43,111 bases of DNA from BMS3BBIN04 sp964552465 (GCA_964552465.1 CAZKGR010000027.1:1-43111), one strand, 5' to 3'. Shown: positions 24,187 through 32,579, numbered from the stretch's first letter. Made by a program: numbers and translations. The notes: generated by a model from the letters alone, not told the origin.

Positions 24187-26214
24187 ATGCCCCGAGCTTT
24201 GTTACATCTCCACCGTGCCCCGGATCTGCCTCATGCAATCCCTTTGTTGCATGTGTTACGTCAAACTCACGGCTGGTCGGTGGTGGTAAGTGTCACGCCA
24301 TTTTCTCCTGAGCAGCAGATGGGGCTTCCTCCTGTTTACGAGGAGCGTTTGCACCGTCTTGGGATCGAGGTAGTCGATTCGGGGGACGATCATTCGAATA
24401 TCGATGTTTGTTTCTTCTATCATGCGTCTGAGAGAATTCCATCTCGTAACAACATTCTCCATGTTCAACTTCCTCCCAGTCTGATCAGCAAAGGATTGCG
24501 GTTCGGCAGTGCGGGTTCAGCCATTCGCGACAACCTCGCTGATGTGCAGTTTGTTCCCGGCGAGTGGCATACTGAGCGGATGCGAGTCAGGAACGAGATC
24601 TTCGTTCCGATAGAGTCGGTTGGTCTGCCCGGGTTGGATCCGATCCTGGGTAATTGGGTTGCCAGCCGTGAATCCTTGCAGCAGCAATTGAGTATCAACC
24701 CGCAGCAACAATCCATATTGTACGCGCCAACCTGGAACCCGGAATTGTCATCGGTGCCGTTGTTGTGGACACGAATTCGGCAACTGGCATCACCGGATCA
24801 GGTTCTCATACTTCGACCTCACCCATACGCGTCGGATGATTATCAGCAGGCGTGTGAAGCGCTGGCAAAGAATGAAGAGAACATCCGTCTCGCGCGTGAG
24901 CCGGATATTCAGCCATATTTGCACGTCGCCGACCTGGTGGTTTCGGACACATCTTCGCTGGCGTGGGAAGCTGCTGTCCTCGATAAACCAGTGGTAAGGA
25001 TCGACACTCAGAACCGCAGTGAATACAACGAGTTCGATCCTTCTGATCCGGAGTATGTGTTCGCTGACATTGGTCCGGTCGTGAATCACATTGATGATTT
25101 ACGGAAAACCGTTATTGATCAACTGTCCAATCCGGACCAGTTCCACACCGCGCGGATGGCCGCGAGAGATGCACTGATCGCACGAACAAACGGCACCTCC
25201 TGCAAACAGGTACTCGAACTAGTCACGAAGCGTCTGGCAGGGCAATCAACCGGTTGGCAACCGGAAATATCTGGCGTACAAGTCGTGTTGGATGCTCACG
25301 AAGCTGATCTTGATACCATTGAGCGATCTCTCAAATCGCTGTTTGAGTGTAGTCGCGAGGAAGTCCACGTCCGTCTAATTCGCGCAGACCATTTGCCGGA
25401 ATCAACCCTTCAATCTTGGAACGAACGATGGTCAACTCTGATTACTCGCATCGAGAATAGCAAAGCAGCCCTGCAGACAAATCTCCCTTTCATGTTACTC
25501 CTAAAGGCTGGCACTATCGGGAATGCTGCATGGTTGTTCCGGCTTGTCAATCACTTGCGGCGTCACCCACAGTTGGCAATGATCGCCCCGATGGCGTTTG
25601 GTGGACGTCCGGTTCAAGATCCACGCGTTCGGATGCAACAGTCAGAATCACTGTCCGATTGCTATGAGCATTTTGATGAGTTGCTTCGCCTCCAGCAAGC
25701 AGGTCAGATGCTCGATCCCGATCAGGCACCGTCCGCGAATTCCATTTTGATTCGAACAGGGAACTCATCAGCAACGGCTATAGCAAGTGCCTGGCTACAG
25801 CAGCAATGGCCAGAATCTGGGGAAAAGGTGCCCATTGGCATTGCGGCGGACGTTGTGCTCCATTTCTCAGCACGAGAGTTTGATGCTACCGACTTACCAG
25901 CCTCTCTGTCCAATGGAATGCGTACGGCGGCGGAAGAACGTGTGCGTGAACTCAGCCAGTGGATTCAACGAACCATGCCAGCTCATGTGCGTAGCCCGCA
26001 AGCTGCACCAACGCAAGTAGGCAGCGAAATCCCATTGTCTGACTCGTTGCCTGGACCGTTACGCCTGGCCACTCGCTACCTGGAACAGGGCAAAGTGGAT
26101 CGTGCGCGTGATTTGTTGAATCGTGCGAAGGTAGACTTGGCCGATCACCCTCAAACCAGGCTGCTGCTGGATCAGTTGGAATCTGTTTCCGTTTCCGGGG
26201 AGGCGGGATCATGA
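24187..26214 (+). CDS. TagB-like transferase fused to a degenerate GT2-like domain and a TPR-like tail
   Basis: This is a 675-residue cytoplasmic or peripheral protein. Residues 1-~350 follow the CDP-glycerol glycerophosphotransferase (TagB/TagF) GT-B pattern: PRALLHLHRAPDLPHAIPLL, LISKGLRFG, RDNLADVQFVPG, YAPTWNPELSSVPLL, LILRPHPY and DLVVSDTSSLAWEAAVLDKPVV. The next gene carries the same blocks. Residues ~365-570 (VQVVLDAHEADLDTIERSL, LVNHLRRHPQLAMIAP) resemble a GT2 glycosyltransferase domain. The position where the DxD motif is expected reads FMLLLKAGTIG, so this domain is probably not catalytic. Residues ~625-670 look like one TPR unit. The start has only a weak ribosome-binding site. 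It overlaps the next gene by four bases. The substrate (teichoic-like polymer or surface glycan) is unknown. Confidence 0.8.
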   Translation: MPRALLHLHRAPDLPHAIPLLHVLRQTHGWSVVVSVTPFSPEQQMGLPPVYEERLHRLGIEVVDSGDDHSNIDVCFFYHASERIPSRNNILHVQLPPSLISKGLRFGSAGSAIRDNLADVQFVPGEWHTERMRVRNEIFVPIESVGLPGLDPILGNWVASRESLQQQLSINPQQQSILYAPTWNPELSSVPLLWTRIRQLASPDQVLILRPHPYASDDYQQACEALAKNEENIRLAREPDIQPYLHVADLVVSDTSSLAWEAAVLDKPVVRIDTQNRSEYNEFDPSDPEYVFADIGPVVNHIDDLRKTVIDQLSNPDQFHTARMAARDALIARTNGTSCKQVLELVTKRLAGQSTGWQPEISGVQVVLDAHEADLDTIERSLKSLFECSREEVHVRLIRADHLPESTLQSWNERWSTLITRIENSKAALQTNLPFMLLLKAGTIGNAAWLFRLVNHLRRHPQLAMIAPMAFGGRPVQDPRVRMQQSESLSDCYEHFDELLRLQQAGQMLDPDQAPSANSILIRTGNSSATAIASAWLQQQWPESGEKVPIGIAADVVLHFSAREFDATDLPASLSNGMRTAAEERVRELSQWIQRTMPAHVRSPQAAPTQVGSEIPLSDSLPGPLRLATRYLEQGKVDRARDLLNRAKVDLADHPQTRLLLDQLESVSVSGEAGS

Positions 26215-27329
26215 AACAACCGCGCATCCTCTTCTATCTCAAGCGCAACCTGCATCTGCCGCATGTTGAACCCATCCTGCGCTGGTTGGAGGAGCATGTT
26301 CCAGAAGCTGAGTTGCGTGTCTCAGCACCGCCGTGGGTTGCGCCGACAGAGGGTTTGCCAGGCAATGGCCTCACGTCAGATGAGATTAATGAAATCAAAG
26401 CGAAACAGCTGAATTGGCTACCGTATGACGAGATCCGCACTTGGTCGCCGGATGCAACCATAATGGCGGATGCTGATTACGCCGGTCTTTTCTGGAGTGG
26501 CAAGCTGGTCAATGTGAATCACGGCCTGATCAGCAAGGGTTGGTATTACACGAACAAGCCGGGTGTGCAGCGTGAAAACCTCGCGGATCTGGTTTGCGTT
26601 CCGGGTTCACACCACGCCGAAGTGTTAACGCCAATGTTGAACACACCAGTAGTTGCGACTGGGCTGGTAAAATTCGATCCGGTTGGACGGGGTGAACTGA
26701 CCCGTTCATCAGCCAGAGTGGAACTGGGGATTCCAGATGATGCTGAAGTGGTGACTCTCGCTCCGACGTTCAACATGGAGTTATCAGCAATTCCAGTGCT
26801 GGTTGATCGTGCGCGGGAATTGGTGAAAGGCGGGCGTCATTTGATCGTCAAATTGCACGGTATGGCGCCGCCTGTATGGAAGGAGTTGTATCAGTTGCTG
26901 GCATTGCTCGAGCCGCACATTCATTTCGTTGACAGATCGGATCTAACACCCAGTCTAATGGCGGCCGATGTGGTGATTTCGGATGTGTCATCGGCGTTCA
27001 TGGAAGCGATTGCTCTGGATCGGCCGGTGGTACTGGTCGACAATCCGTTACAAACTAGATATTTCAATTATGATCCGGACGATATCGAATACCGCTGGCG
27101 GGATGTGGGCATTAGCGTTAAAACTGCGGATGAGACTTTCGCTGCTATGGATCGTTGTTTCGAGCATCCGGAGGAAAAAGCAGACTTGCGTAGGCAATAC
27201 GGACATAAACTGGTTGGTGACATCGACGGTCGCGCCAGTGAACGTGCTGCGCTGGCCATCCTCACTCTACTGGAATGGGAGCACATGGTGCTGCAGACCG
27301 AAGGGAAGAAGGTCGTATTAAATCGTTGA
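26211..27329 (+). CDS. TagB-like glycosyl/glycerophosphotransferase
   Basis: This is a 372-residue protein. It is translationally coupled (ATGA overlap) to the preceding gene, and its start is preceded by GGGGAGG. The N-terminal domain begins PRILFYLKRNLHLPHVEPIL. Further family blocks are VNHGLISKGWYY, RENLADLVCVPGSHHAEVL, LAPTFNMELSAIPVL, LIVKLHGM and the C-terminal DVVISDVSSAFMEAIALDRPVV. These match the Glyphos_transf (TagB/TagF-type) family, which moves polyol phosphate or sugar units from nucleotide donors to a growing surface polymer. It is about the usual length of the catalytic region alone. It has no transmembrane segment and probably binds the inner membrane peripherally. It is a clear tandem paralogue of the preceding gene. 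Confidence 0.85.
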   Translation: MKQPRILFYLKRNLHLPHVEPILRWLEEHVPEAELRVSAPPWVAPTEGLPGNGLTSDEINEIKAKQLNWLPYDEIRTWSPDATIMADADYAGLFWSGKLVNVNHGLISKGWYYTNKPGVQRENLADLVCVPGSHHAEVLTPMLNTPVVATGLVKFDPVGRGELTRSSARVELGIPDDAEVVTLAPTFNMELSAIPVLVDRARELVKGGRHLIVKLHGMAPPVWKELYQLLALLEPHIHFVDRSDLTPSLMAADVVISDVSSAFMEAIALDRPVVLVDNPLQTRYFNYDPDDIEYRWRDVGISVKTADETFAAMDRCFEHPEEKADLRRQYGHKLVGDIDGRASERAALAILTLLEWEHMVLQTEGKKVVLNR

Positions 27330-27331
27330 TA

Positions 27332-27356
27332 CAGCTTATGTAGCTGGCCGTTTTAT
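27332..27356 (+). terminator. Weak candidate terminator
   Basis: A five-bp stem CAGCT/AGCTG around TATGT is followed by GGCCGTTTTATAG, shortly after the transferase pair. The stem is short, so this is tentative. Confidence 0.3.
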
Positions 27357-27480
27357 AGCTGGATCTTCTTCACTTCACTGCGTTCCGTTCAGAATGACCT
27401 ACCTCGCATCAGGAATGTCACTAACCTGAAAATGGCAGTCATCTCGTCTCAGGCTTCAAGACTCAGGACTCAAAACCTAT

Positions 27481-28014
27481 TTATTCCAGAGTTCCTTCCA
27501 TAAACGGTTTCAGACGCTCATGCAGGAAGTGTTGCCACACATTGCCGACTACGCCAGCTAGTTCTGGATCCATCTGCCCGACGACATTCACATTCACGCC
27601 AACCAGCGTGCTATCATTCTCAACCTCTGTATATGTAATTGAGGTGACCATATTGATAGCTCGCCCGCTGAGGCCTAATGGACCATTCAACCTCAGACCT
27701 ACTCCCCGTTCAGCGTAGATAACATTTGCGTGTTGAACTGTCCCGCGTTCATCAGGCATCACTTCGTAGAACTGACCGCCAGCGAATGGATCAATTCGCA
27801 ACTCATCTGGATTATCAGAGACACTATGATCCCACCACGGTTTTATGTCACCGGTCATGGTGTCGAATGCATCAACAGGCGATCCCGAAACAGTTACACT
27901 CTCGGAAATCGTGAAACCATGTATCTCAAACGGCGTGACCTCTGAATTCGCAGATATCGGTACCATGAACAACGTCATGACGATCACCAGACCAATTCGA
28001 GCAGGAAGGGGCAT
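27481..28014 (-). CDS. Exported SRPBCC (START-like) family protein
   Basis: This is a 177-residue protein. The frame is open to 28125, but the two adjacent ATGs at 28017 and 28014 follow GAGAGGAG. 28014 has better spacing and gives signal peptide MPLPARIGLVIVMTLFMVPISANS. The mature part resembles the SRPBCC ligand-binding fold: an opening strand VTVSGSPVDAFDTMTGDIKPWWD, then PFAGGQFYEVMPDERGTVQHANVIYAERG, strands with GPLGLSG, and a C-terminal helix (VVGNVWQHFLHERLKPFMEG). Secreted members are unusual but known. The cavity ligand and partner are unknown. It is divergent from the acetyltransferase gene at 28190 across about 175 bases. Confidence 0.75.
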   Translation of the reverse strand: MPLPARIGLVIVMTLFMVPISANSEVTPFEIHGFTISESVTVSGSPVDAFDTMTGDIKPWWDHSVSDNPDELRIDPFAGGQFYEVMPDERGTVQHANVIYAERGVGLRLNGPLGLSGRAINMVTSITYTEVENDSTLVGVNVNVVGQMDPELAGVVGNVWQHFLHERLKPFMEGTLE

Positions 28015-28150
28015 CATGTGTCTCCTCTCGTGGATTTTTCCATGCGAAAGATAAGCGCAGAGGTATCCATTCCATACTAAACTCCTGCGCTTCGTTAGTA
28101 AATAGTGCAGGGTGACCCTTGTCACGCCACTTTCAAACTTTTGGTATTTA

Positions 28151-28183
28151 CTTCCTCTAAGGAAATGTTGAGATTAGAGGGAG
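28151..28183 (+). promoter_or_regulatory. Hairpin that would hide the ribosome-binding site of the GNAT gene
   Basis: CTTCCTCTAA (28151-28160) pairs with TTAGAGGGAG (28174-28183) over ten positions with one G-U pair, around a 13-base loop. The 3' arm contains the whole GAGGGAG ribosome-binding site of the gene at 28190. If the transcript starts upstream of 28151, translation could be gated by temperature, a ligand or a small RNA. If transcription starts inside, the repeat may be a DNA operator. Confidence 0.5.
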
Positions 28184-28189
28184 CAAATC

Positions 28190-29134
28190 ATGATACCCAT
28201 CGACGTCAAACCTTCTGTGCGGATTGATTTCATGGTAGATAAGACCTCGAATCCCAGCACGGTTGAGGAAGTACGTCTCAGCCAGGCATGTGACGTATCA
28301 CTGAACACGTTGGCTGATGTGTTTACCCGAAGTTATTCCAACTACTTTGTTCCGATTAAAATGGATGCAAACTCCCTCTCGTGGTTGCTATCCACTCAGA
28401 CAATCGACCTGGCTTCCAGCCATGTCCTGTATGCTTCCGACAAACCTGTGGGCTTTATTTTCATCTCTGCACGCGGTTTGAGTCAACGTGTGGCAGCGAT
28501 GGGCGTCATCCCTGAGCATCGCGGAAAAGGGTACGGCCAGATGCTCTTGACACACTGTATCAAGCACGCTGCTGCCATGGGCGTACACCGTATGGTACTC
28601 GAAGTCATCGACGAAAACGCACACGCTATCTCGATCTATCGTCAGCTGGGATTTGAGATCAGTCGCTGTCTGGTGGGGTATGAGCGCCCCGTCGCAGCTC
28701 CTTCCCATGACAGCGATGAACTCCCGGACGAGGTTGATCCGAGAGTGGTAGCTAAGGCAACCGTGCACGAAGGTGCTGCCGGATTACCGTGGCAAATCGC
28801 TTCGGAGAATTGGTTTGCGACACGTCCACCCAGCCGGGCATATACGATTGATCGGTCGGTTTTTGCTATCGTCAGCCATGTAACCGATTCGACCGCTCGT
28901 CTCGATGCGATTGTTGTCCCTCGAGCGAAACGTCGCAAGGGTTGGGGCCGTCGTATGTTAAACGCGCTGTATCGACTCTACCCCAATCGTGCGTGGATGG
29001 TCAATGCCGTGATCCCGGAAGATCTCACGAACGACTTCTTCCTCGAGAATGGGTTCCAGCGCCACAAGATTCGCCAATACGAAATGGTACTTCGGTTGGA
29101 TGAAACCTCCTCTCGATACCCATACGAAGCTTGA
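28190..29134 (+). CDS. Double-domain GNAT N-acetyltransferase
   Basis: This is a 314-residue cytoplasmic protein. The ATG has GAGGGAG six bases upstream. Residues ~30-165 are a complete GNAT domain with acetyl-CoA motif VIPEHRGKGYGQMLL and a following NAHAISIYRQLGF. Residues ~190-300 hold a second, more divergent GNAT-like half (AIVVPRAKRRKGWGRRML, FFLENGFQ). Each R/Q-x-x-G-x-G loop is intact in form (RGKGYG, RKGWG). GNAT enzymes transfer acetyl groups to amines; the acceptor cannot be read from sequence. The gene overlaps the ABC ATPase by 35 bases, so they share a transcript. Whether it acts with the transporter is unknown. Confidence 0.87.
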   Translation: MIPIDVKPSVRIDFMVDKTSNPSTVEEVRLSQACDVSLNTLADVFTRSYSNYFVPIKMDANSLSWLLSTQTIDLASSHVLYASDKPVGFIFISARGLSQRVAAMGVIPEHRGKGYGQMLLTHCIKHAAAMGVHRMVLEVIDENAHAISIYRQLGFEISRCLVGYERPVAAPSHDSDELPDEVDPRVVAKATVHEGAAGLPWQIASENWFATRPPSRAYTIDRSVFAIVSHVTDSTARLDAIVVPRAKRRKGWGRRMLNALYRLYPNRAWMVNAVIPEDLTNDFFLENGFQRHKIRQYEMVLRLDETSSRYPYEA

Positions 29135-29828
29135 CGCAATTCCTCTGATCCGTGTCCAAGATCTGGTGCGACGTTATCGCACCGGATCACAGGATGTTAC
29201 CGCCCTGAACAAACTCTCTGCCGAAGTAATGCAAGCTGGATCACTCGCTGTTGTCGGGCGATCCGGTTCTGGTAAATCCACCCTGCTCAACCTTCTTGCT
29301 GGCTTGGATCGTCCGAGCTCCGGGACAATAGAAGTCAACGGACGCGATCTTTCCGAACTTACACGCAAGGAACTCGCAGCCTACAGGGCGTCTGATGTCG
29401 GCGTCATTTTCCAAGCATTTCAACTGATCCCGCATCGTACAGCATTGCAGAACGTTGAGCTGGGTCTGGCATTTCTCGGTATTAATCGCACTGAGAGAAT
29501 AAAACGGGCTACTCAGGTGCTAGAACGTGTCGGTCTGGCGAATCGAATGACACACAAACCTGACGCATTGTCCGGGGGCGAGAAACAACGCGTCGCCATT
29601 GCCAGAGCCCTTGTTAAAGATCCCAAGCTGTTACTCGCGGATGAACCGACCGGTAACCTCGACCGTGAGAGCACTGGCGATATAGCCAACCTCCTTGCAA
29701 CAGCCAATGAATCAGGAATTGGCCTGATCCTTGTCACGCACGACCGGGAACTGGCCGGAGAGCTATGTGAATCGATCCTTGAGCTCGAATACGGACGTGC
29801 GGTTCAGCCTGATGGGGTGAATTCATGA
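29100..29828 (+). CDS. ABC transporter ATPase, LolD/MacB type
   Basis: This is a 242-residue protein. The frame opens at 29049, but the ATG at 29100 gives the usual N-terminus (MKPPLDTHTKLDAIPLIRV). No strong ribosome-binding site precedes it, and it starts inside the end of the GNAT gene, so it probably depends on translational coupling. Motifs seen are Walker A GRSGSGKST (~53-61), signature LSGGEKQRVAIARAL (~155), Walker B LLLADEPTGNLD (~177) and a H-loop LVTHD. This is the LolD/MacB/FtsE class, which powers lipoprotein release, macrolide or peptide export, or other envelope transport. It overlaps the permease by four bases. The substrate is unknown. Confidence 0.93.
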   Translation: MKPPLDTHTKLDAIPLIRVQDLVRRYRTGSQDVTALNKLSAEVMQAGSLAVVGRSGSGKSTLLNLLAGLDRPSSGTIEVNGRDLSELTRKELAAYRASDVGVIFQAFQLIPHRTALQNVELGLAFLGINRTERIKRATQVLERVGLANRMTHKPDALSGGEKQRVAIARALVKDPKLLLADEPTGNLDRESTGDIANLLATANESGIGLILVTHDRELAGELCESILELEYGRAVQPDGVNS

Positions 29829-31261
29829 GCCTCGCTGAACTGATCCGTGATGCTTTGCACACGTTGTGGCGTCAGAAGCTGCGATCCGCGTTGACAGTCG
29901 GTGGTGTTATCGTTGCCATTGGAGCGTTGGTCACATTGCTCTCTTTTGCATCGGGTATGAGTAAGAATGTGACCGATCAGATTGAGAAATTCAGCCTGTT
30001 GCAAACGATGACAGTCAACACCATGCCCGGCGACAGCGCCGCTGTTCTGGATTCGTCGGCTTTGGCGTGGATGGAAACCCTGCCTGGAGTTCTACATGCT
30101 TTCCCGGAAAGCCCGTTTCCGCTTCACGTGATCCTGGATGGTGATACAACTTCGAGTGACGCGCAGGCTTTCCCGACCAATGCGCGTGGTTCGATGCTGT
30201 TTGATATCATGGCCGCAGGAGATGTGTATCCGGCCGGTGATACGACTCATGCACTGCTGACCAGCGAACTGTTGCGCAAGCTGGATATTGAGGAACCGGA
30301 TTCAGTTGTCGGAAAGTCCATCGTTCTGTACAGCGAGCATGGTCATCCTGATAGCGGCTTTGCGGCAGTCAGGGACACATTGCAGAATGAGCTGTTTTCC
30401 ATCTTACCGCACATGATGAGCATGATGCAATCGCGCGATGTGGACTCTCTGTTCGGTCAGACACTTGGTAAGGCTGCAGCTGCTTTTTTCCATGGATATA
30501 TGACCCGTGTTGACACTGTCCGTGACACCCTGATCGTTTCAGGAGTGGTTGAGGTTGGCGATGGCTGGACCACACGTCTGCGACCTGTGATCATCCCGAA
30601 TGAGTCCGCTCGCCGACTCAACCCTGGCGGGTTCAACAATAATCCGATGGCTATGGCCAGTGCGTTCCAGAGTGGAGACTTGTTCAGCGCAGTGATGATG
30701 GACGATGAGGAGATCGAACAGGTCACACTCGAACTCGCCGTTGATGCCAACCATGAGGCGCTGCGAGACTCTCTTGAAGTCCACGGGTATGAAACATCTG
30801 ACTTCCTTGAATTCTATTCTGAGTTTCGCAAGATGGTTTTGCTTTTCACCGTTGGAATGTCGCTGCTCGGCTTCATCGCCCTGTTCATCGCAGCATTGGG
30901 AATCGTCAACACGATGGTTATGTCTATCCTCGAACGACGGCGCGAGATTGGGATCCTCAAATCACTCGGCGCTGAAGACAAGGACATCCGTGTGCTGTTC
31001 CTTGTTGAGAGTGCGACCATCGGCCTTGTTGGTTCAGCTCTCGGATTATTGCTCGGCTGGGTCGTGTCAGAGTCAATCAGTTTCGCGATGCAAGCGTACA
31101 TGAAGGCGCAAGATGTTGGCGAGGTGGACCTGTTCTACACCGGAGTTGATACCATCCTGCTGGCGATCGGATTTGGGATTATCATCAGCACGGTCGCCGG
31201 GCTGTACCCGGCGTCACGCGCAGCCAAACTCGATCCGGTTGTCGCCCTCCGTGAAGAGTGA
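29825..31261 (+). CDS. ABC transporter permease, MacB/FtsX type
   Basis: This is a 478-residue inner-membrane protein. A short cytoplasmic helix (MSLAELIRDALHTLWRQKLRSALTV, read in parts) precedes the first membrane segment (~22-45). A large periplasmic domain runs to about residue 330. The C-terminal part holds three more membrane segments (~338-365, ~395-415, ~440-462). The FtsX signature region is ILERRREIGILKSLGAEDKDI, and the protein ends LYPASRAAKLDPVVALREE. This is the topology of MacB/LolC-type mechanotransmitters, with the ATPase encoded separately. It overlaps the ATPase gene by four bases (ATGA). Only one permease gene is visible, so a homodimer is likely. Confidence 0.92.
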   Translation: MSLAELIRDALHTLWRQKLRSALTVGGVIVAIGALVTLLSFASGMSKNVTDQIEKFSLLQTMTVNTMPGDSAAVLDSSALAWMETLPGVLHAFPESPFPLHVILDGDTTSSDAQAFPTNARGSMLFDIMAAGDVYPAGDTTHALLTSELLRKLDIEEPDSVVGKSIVLYSEHGHPDSGFAAVRDTLQNELFSILPHMMSMMQSRDVDSLFGQTLGKAAAAFFHGYMTRVDTVRDTLIVSGVVEVGDGWTTRLRPVIIPNESARRLNPGGFNNNPMAMASAFQSGDLFSAVMMDDEEIEQVTLELAVDANHEALRDSLEVHGYETSDFLEFYSEFRKMVLLFTVGMSLLGFIALFIAALGIVNTMVMSILERRREIGILKSLGAEDKDIRVLFLVESATIGLVGSALGLLLGWVVSESISFAMQAYMKAQDVGEVDLFYTGVDTILLAIGFGIIISTVAGLYPASRAAKLDPVVALREE

Positions 31262-31397
31262 TCGACACTTTACCCAGGTTGGCTACGCTTTCCTCCAAGA
31301 GTAATACACTGTCTTGATGCGATTCATCGCTTGGATCAGCTTTACCACCATCCTATCTTCTGAACATCTTTTCAGTAGTCTTCCCTGGAGTGTTGAG

Positions 31398-31883
31398 ATG
31401 AATAACCTTCATAGGTGTGTGATTTCCAGCCCGGCTGGATTGTTGGGGATTGCAGTCGACGATGCTGGAATCTTGCGTGAACTGACTTTCGCTTCGAATG
31501 ACCGTCGGAACGAAGTTGGCCCTGTTCCCTCCTCATGCCAGACTGTTGTAACGCAACTGAATGAGTATTTCTCGGGTGCACGTAACCAGTTCGAGATATC
31601 AGTAAAACCTGATGGCACGAAGTTTCAACGTGCGGTATGGTCTGCGCTGCTTGAGATTCCGTTTGGTGAAACCTGGACATACGGTCAACTCGCCGAGCAT
31701 GTGGGATCACCAAAGGCTTCGCGAGCGGCTGGTGCTGCATGCGGGGCAAATCCAATTTCGATTGTGATTCCATGTCACCGCGTCGTTGGCAGCACGGGAT
31801 CATTGACAGGTTTTGGAGGTGGGATTGAGACGAAGAAACGGCTGCTGGCGTTGGAATCAGATCAGGTAGCGATGGAGCTCTGA
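31398..31883 (+). CDS. ogt: Methylated-DNA-protein-cysteine S-methyltransferase
   Basis: This is a 161-residue cytoplasmic repair protein. The frame opens at 31314, but the ATG at 31398 has GGAG seven bases upstream and gives the normal N-terminus. It transfers the alkyl group from O6-alkylguanine in DNA to its own cysteine. The motif IVIPCHRVVGS is present with acceptor Cys126, followed by the G-S-L-T-G-F-G-G-G-x-x-x-K segment. The DNA-binding helix-turn-helix region is FGETWTYGQLAEHVGSPKASRAAGAA. The length fits Ogt rather than the larger Ada. It is the last gene on this strand before a convergent pair; only six bases separate its stop from that of the zinc-ribbon gene. Confidence 0.95.
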   Translation: MNNLHRCVISSPAGLLGIAVDDAGILRELTFASNDRRNEVGPVPSSCQTVVTQLNEYFSGARNQFEISVKPDGTKFQRAVWSALLEIPFGETWTYGQLAEHVGSPKASRAAGAACGANPISIVIPCHRVVGSTGSLTGFGGGIETKKRLLALESDQVAMEL

Positions 31884-31889
31884 CTGGCT

Positions 31890-32033
31890 TTATTCTTTTT
31901 CCGGACGTGACGGTGGGCGTTGCCTGATATTCTGCATCCGAGCCTTACCACATTTCGGACATATCCACTTGCGCTTCTTATGAAAGGAGCGCTTTTCTTC
32001 TTTCATTTTCACACGGCAGGTTGGACAATGCAT
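31890..32033 (-). CDS. 47-residue zinc-ribbon protein
   Basis: This gene encodes MHCPTCRVKM, then a basic stretch (KEEKRSFHKKRK), then WICPKCGKARM and a basic tail ending PSRPEKE. The four cysteines at 3, 6, 25 and 28 (C-x2-C-x18-C-x2-C) should bind one zinc ion. The gene starts three bases upstream of the sufE stop region, two bases before that stop codon ends (spacing of two bases between the stop at 32036 and the ATG at 32033), so it is probably read with sufE. No typical ribosome-binding site is seen apart from AGG before the ATG. Nucleic-acid binding is a guess from the charge. Confidence 0.7.
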   Translation of the reverse strand: MHCPTCRVKMKEEKRSFHKKRKWICPKCGKARMQNIRQRPPSRPEKE

Positions 32034-32035
32034 GC

Positions 32036-32461
32036 CTAGCTCTTGATCAGCAAGGCTGCTTGCTGCTTCATGGTCAGCAGGATGTTGCCGATAGCATTCG
32101 CACGTGTTGGAATCACGCTTTCGGCAAGATTGGTTCGGGCTAGGAAATCACTGACAATCGGTTCGGCATTGGTCAGAAAGTCTTCTGGATCCCAACCATC
32201 AAACTGGGCGAACAATGCGCGCACATATCCGCTGGTGATGAACGCTTCGGATGATCCGCTGAACCTGATGGTTCCGTTCTCGTCCAGATGTGCACTCACA
32301 TGCACGTTCGAAACGCACCCCGGAACACGGTTTGCGTCCGTGCGTTCCTCGGGTGGTAATGGATCGAGTTCCTTTCCCAACGCGACCATCAATTCCAGCA
32401 CCTCCCGGCGATCCGGGATCAGTTCGATATCTTCCGCCAATTCTGCCAGGTAATCAGCCAT
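32036..32461 (-). CDS. sufE: SufE-type sulphur acceptor for Fe-S cluster assembly
   Basis: This is a 141-residue cytoplasmic protein. SufE takes persulphide sulphur from the cysteine desulphurase SufS and passes it to the SufBCD scaffold. The family motif RVPGCVSNVHVSA is present, with the acceptor Cys at residue 49, and the length is typical. The C-terminal region (GWDPEDFLTNAEPI, RANAIGNILLTMK) fits the family. No sufS, sufB or other partner lies in the window, so the rest of the system must be elsewhere. It is transcribed toward ogt, with the zinc-ribbon gene immediately downstream. Confidence 0.92.
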   Translation of the reverse strand: MADYLAELAEDIELIPDRREVLELMVALGKELDPLPPEERTDANRVPGCVSNVHVSAHLDENGTIRFSGSSEAFITSGYVRALFAQFDGWDPEDFLTNAEPIVSDFLARTNLAESVIPTRANAIGNILLTMKQQAALLIKS

Positions 32462-32520
32462 ATTCCTCGTTCACGTGTGTTGTTCTGAACATGCGCAAGA
32501 TAGCAGTCTATTATCCACGA

Positions 32521-32551
32521 GAAAACCGCCTGCTGACTCACAACGGGCGGT
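32521..32551 (-). terminator. Probable terminator of the three-gene T9SS operon
   Basis: On the minus strand ACCGCC and GGCGGT pair across a 15-base loop, followed by TTTTC. It lies 29 bases after the stop at 32580. The stem is short and the loop long, so confidence is moderate. Confidence 0.5.
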
Positions 32552-32579
32552 ATATATCGAAATCTCACAACAGTCCGGC

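Noticed and set aside
24093..24311. Upstream frame MRYDRLTAISRLEQ as a frameshifted N-terminus of the transferase
   Set aside because: The gene at 24187 already begins with the family's conserved N-terminal block, so no missing part needs to be supplied.
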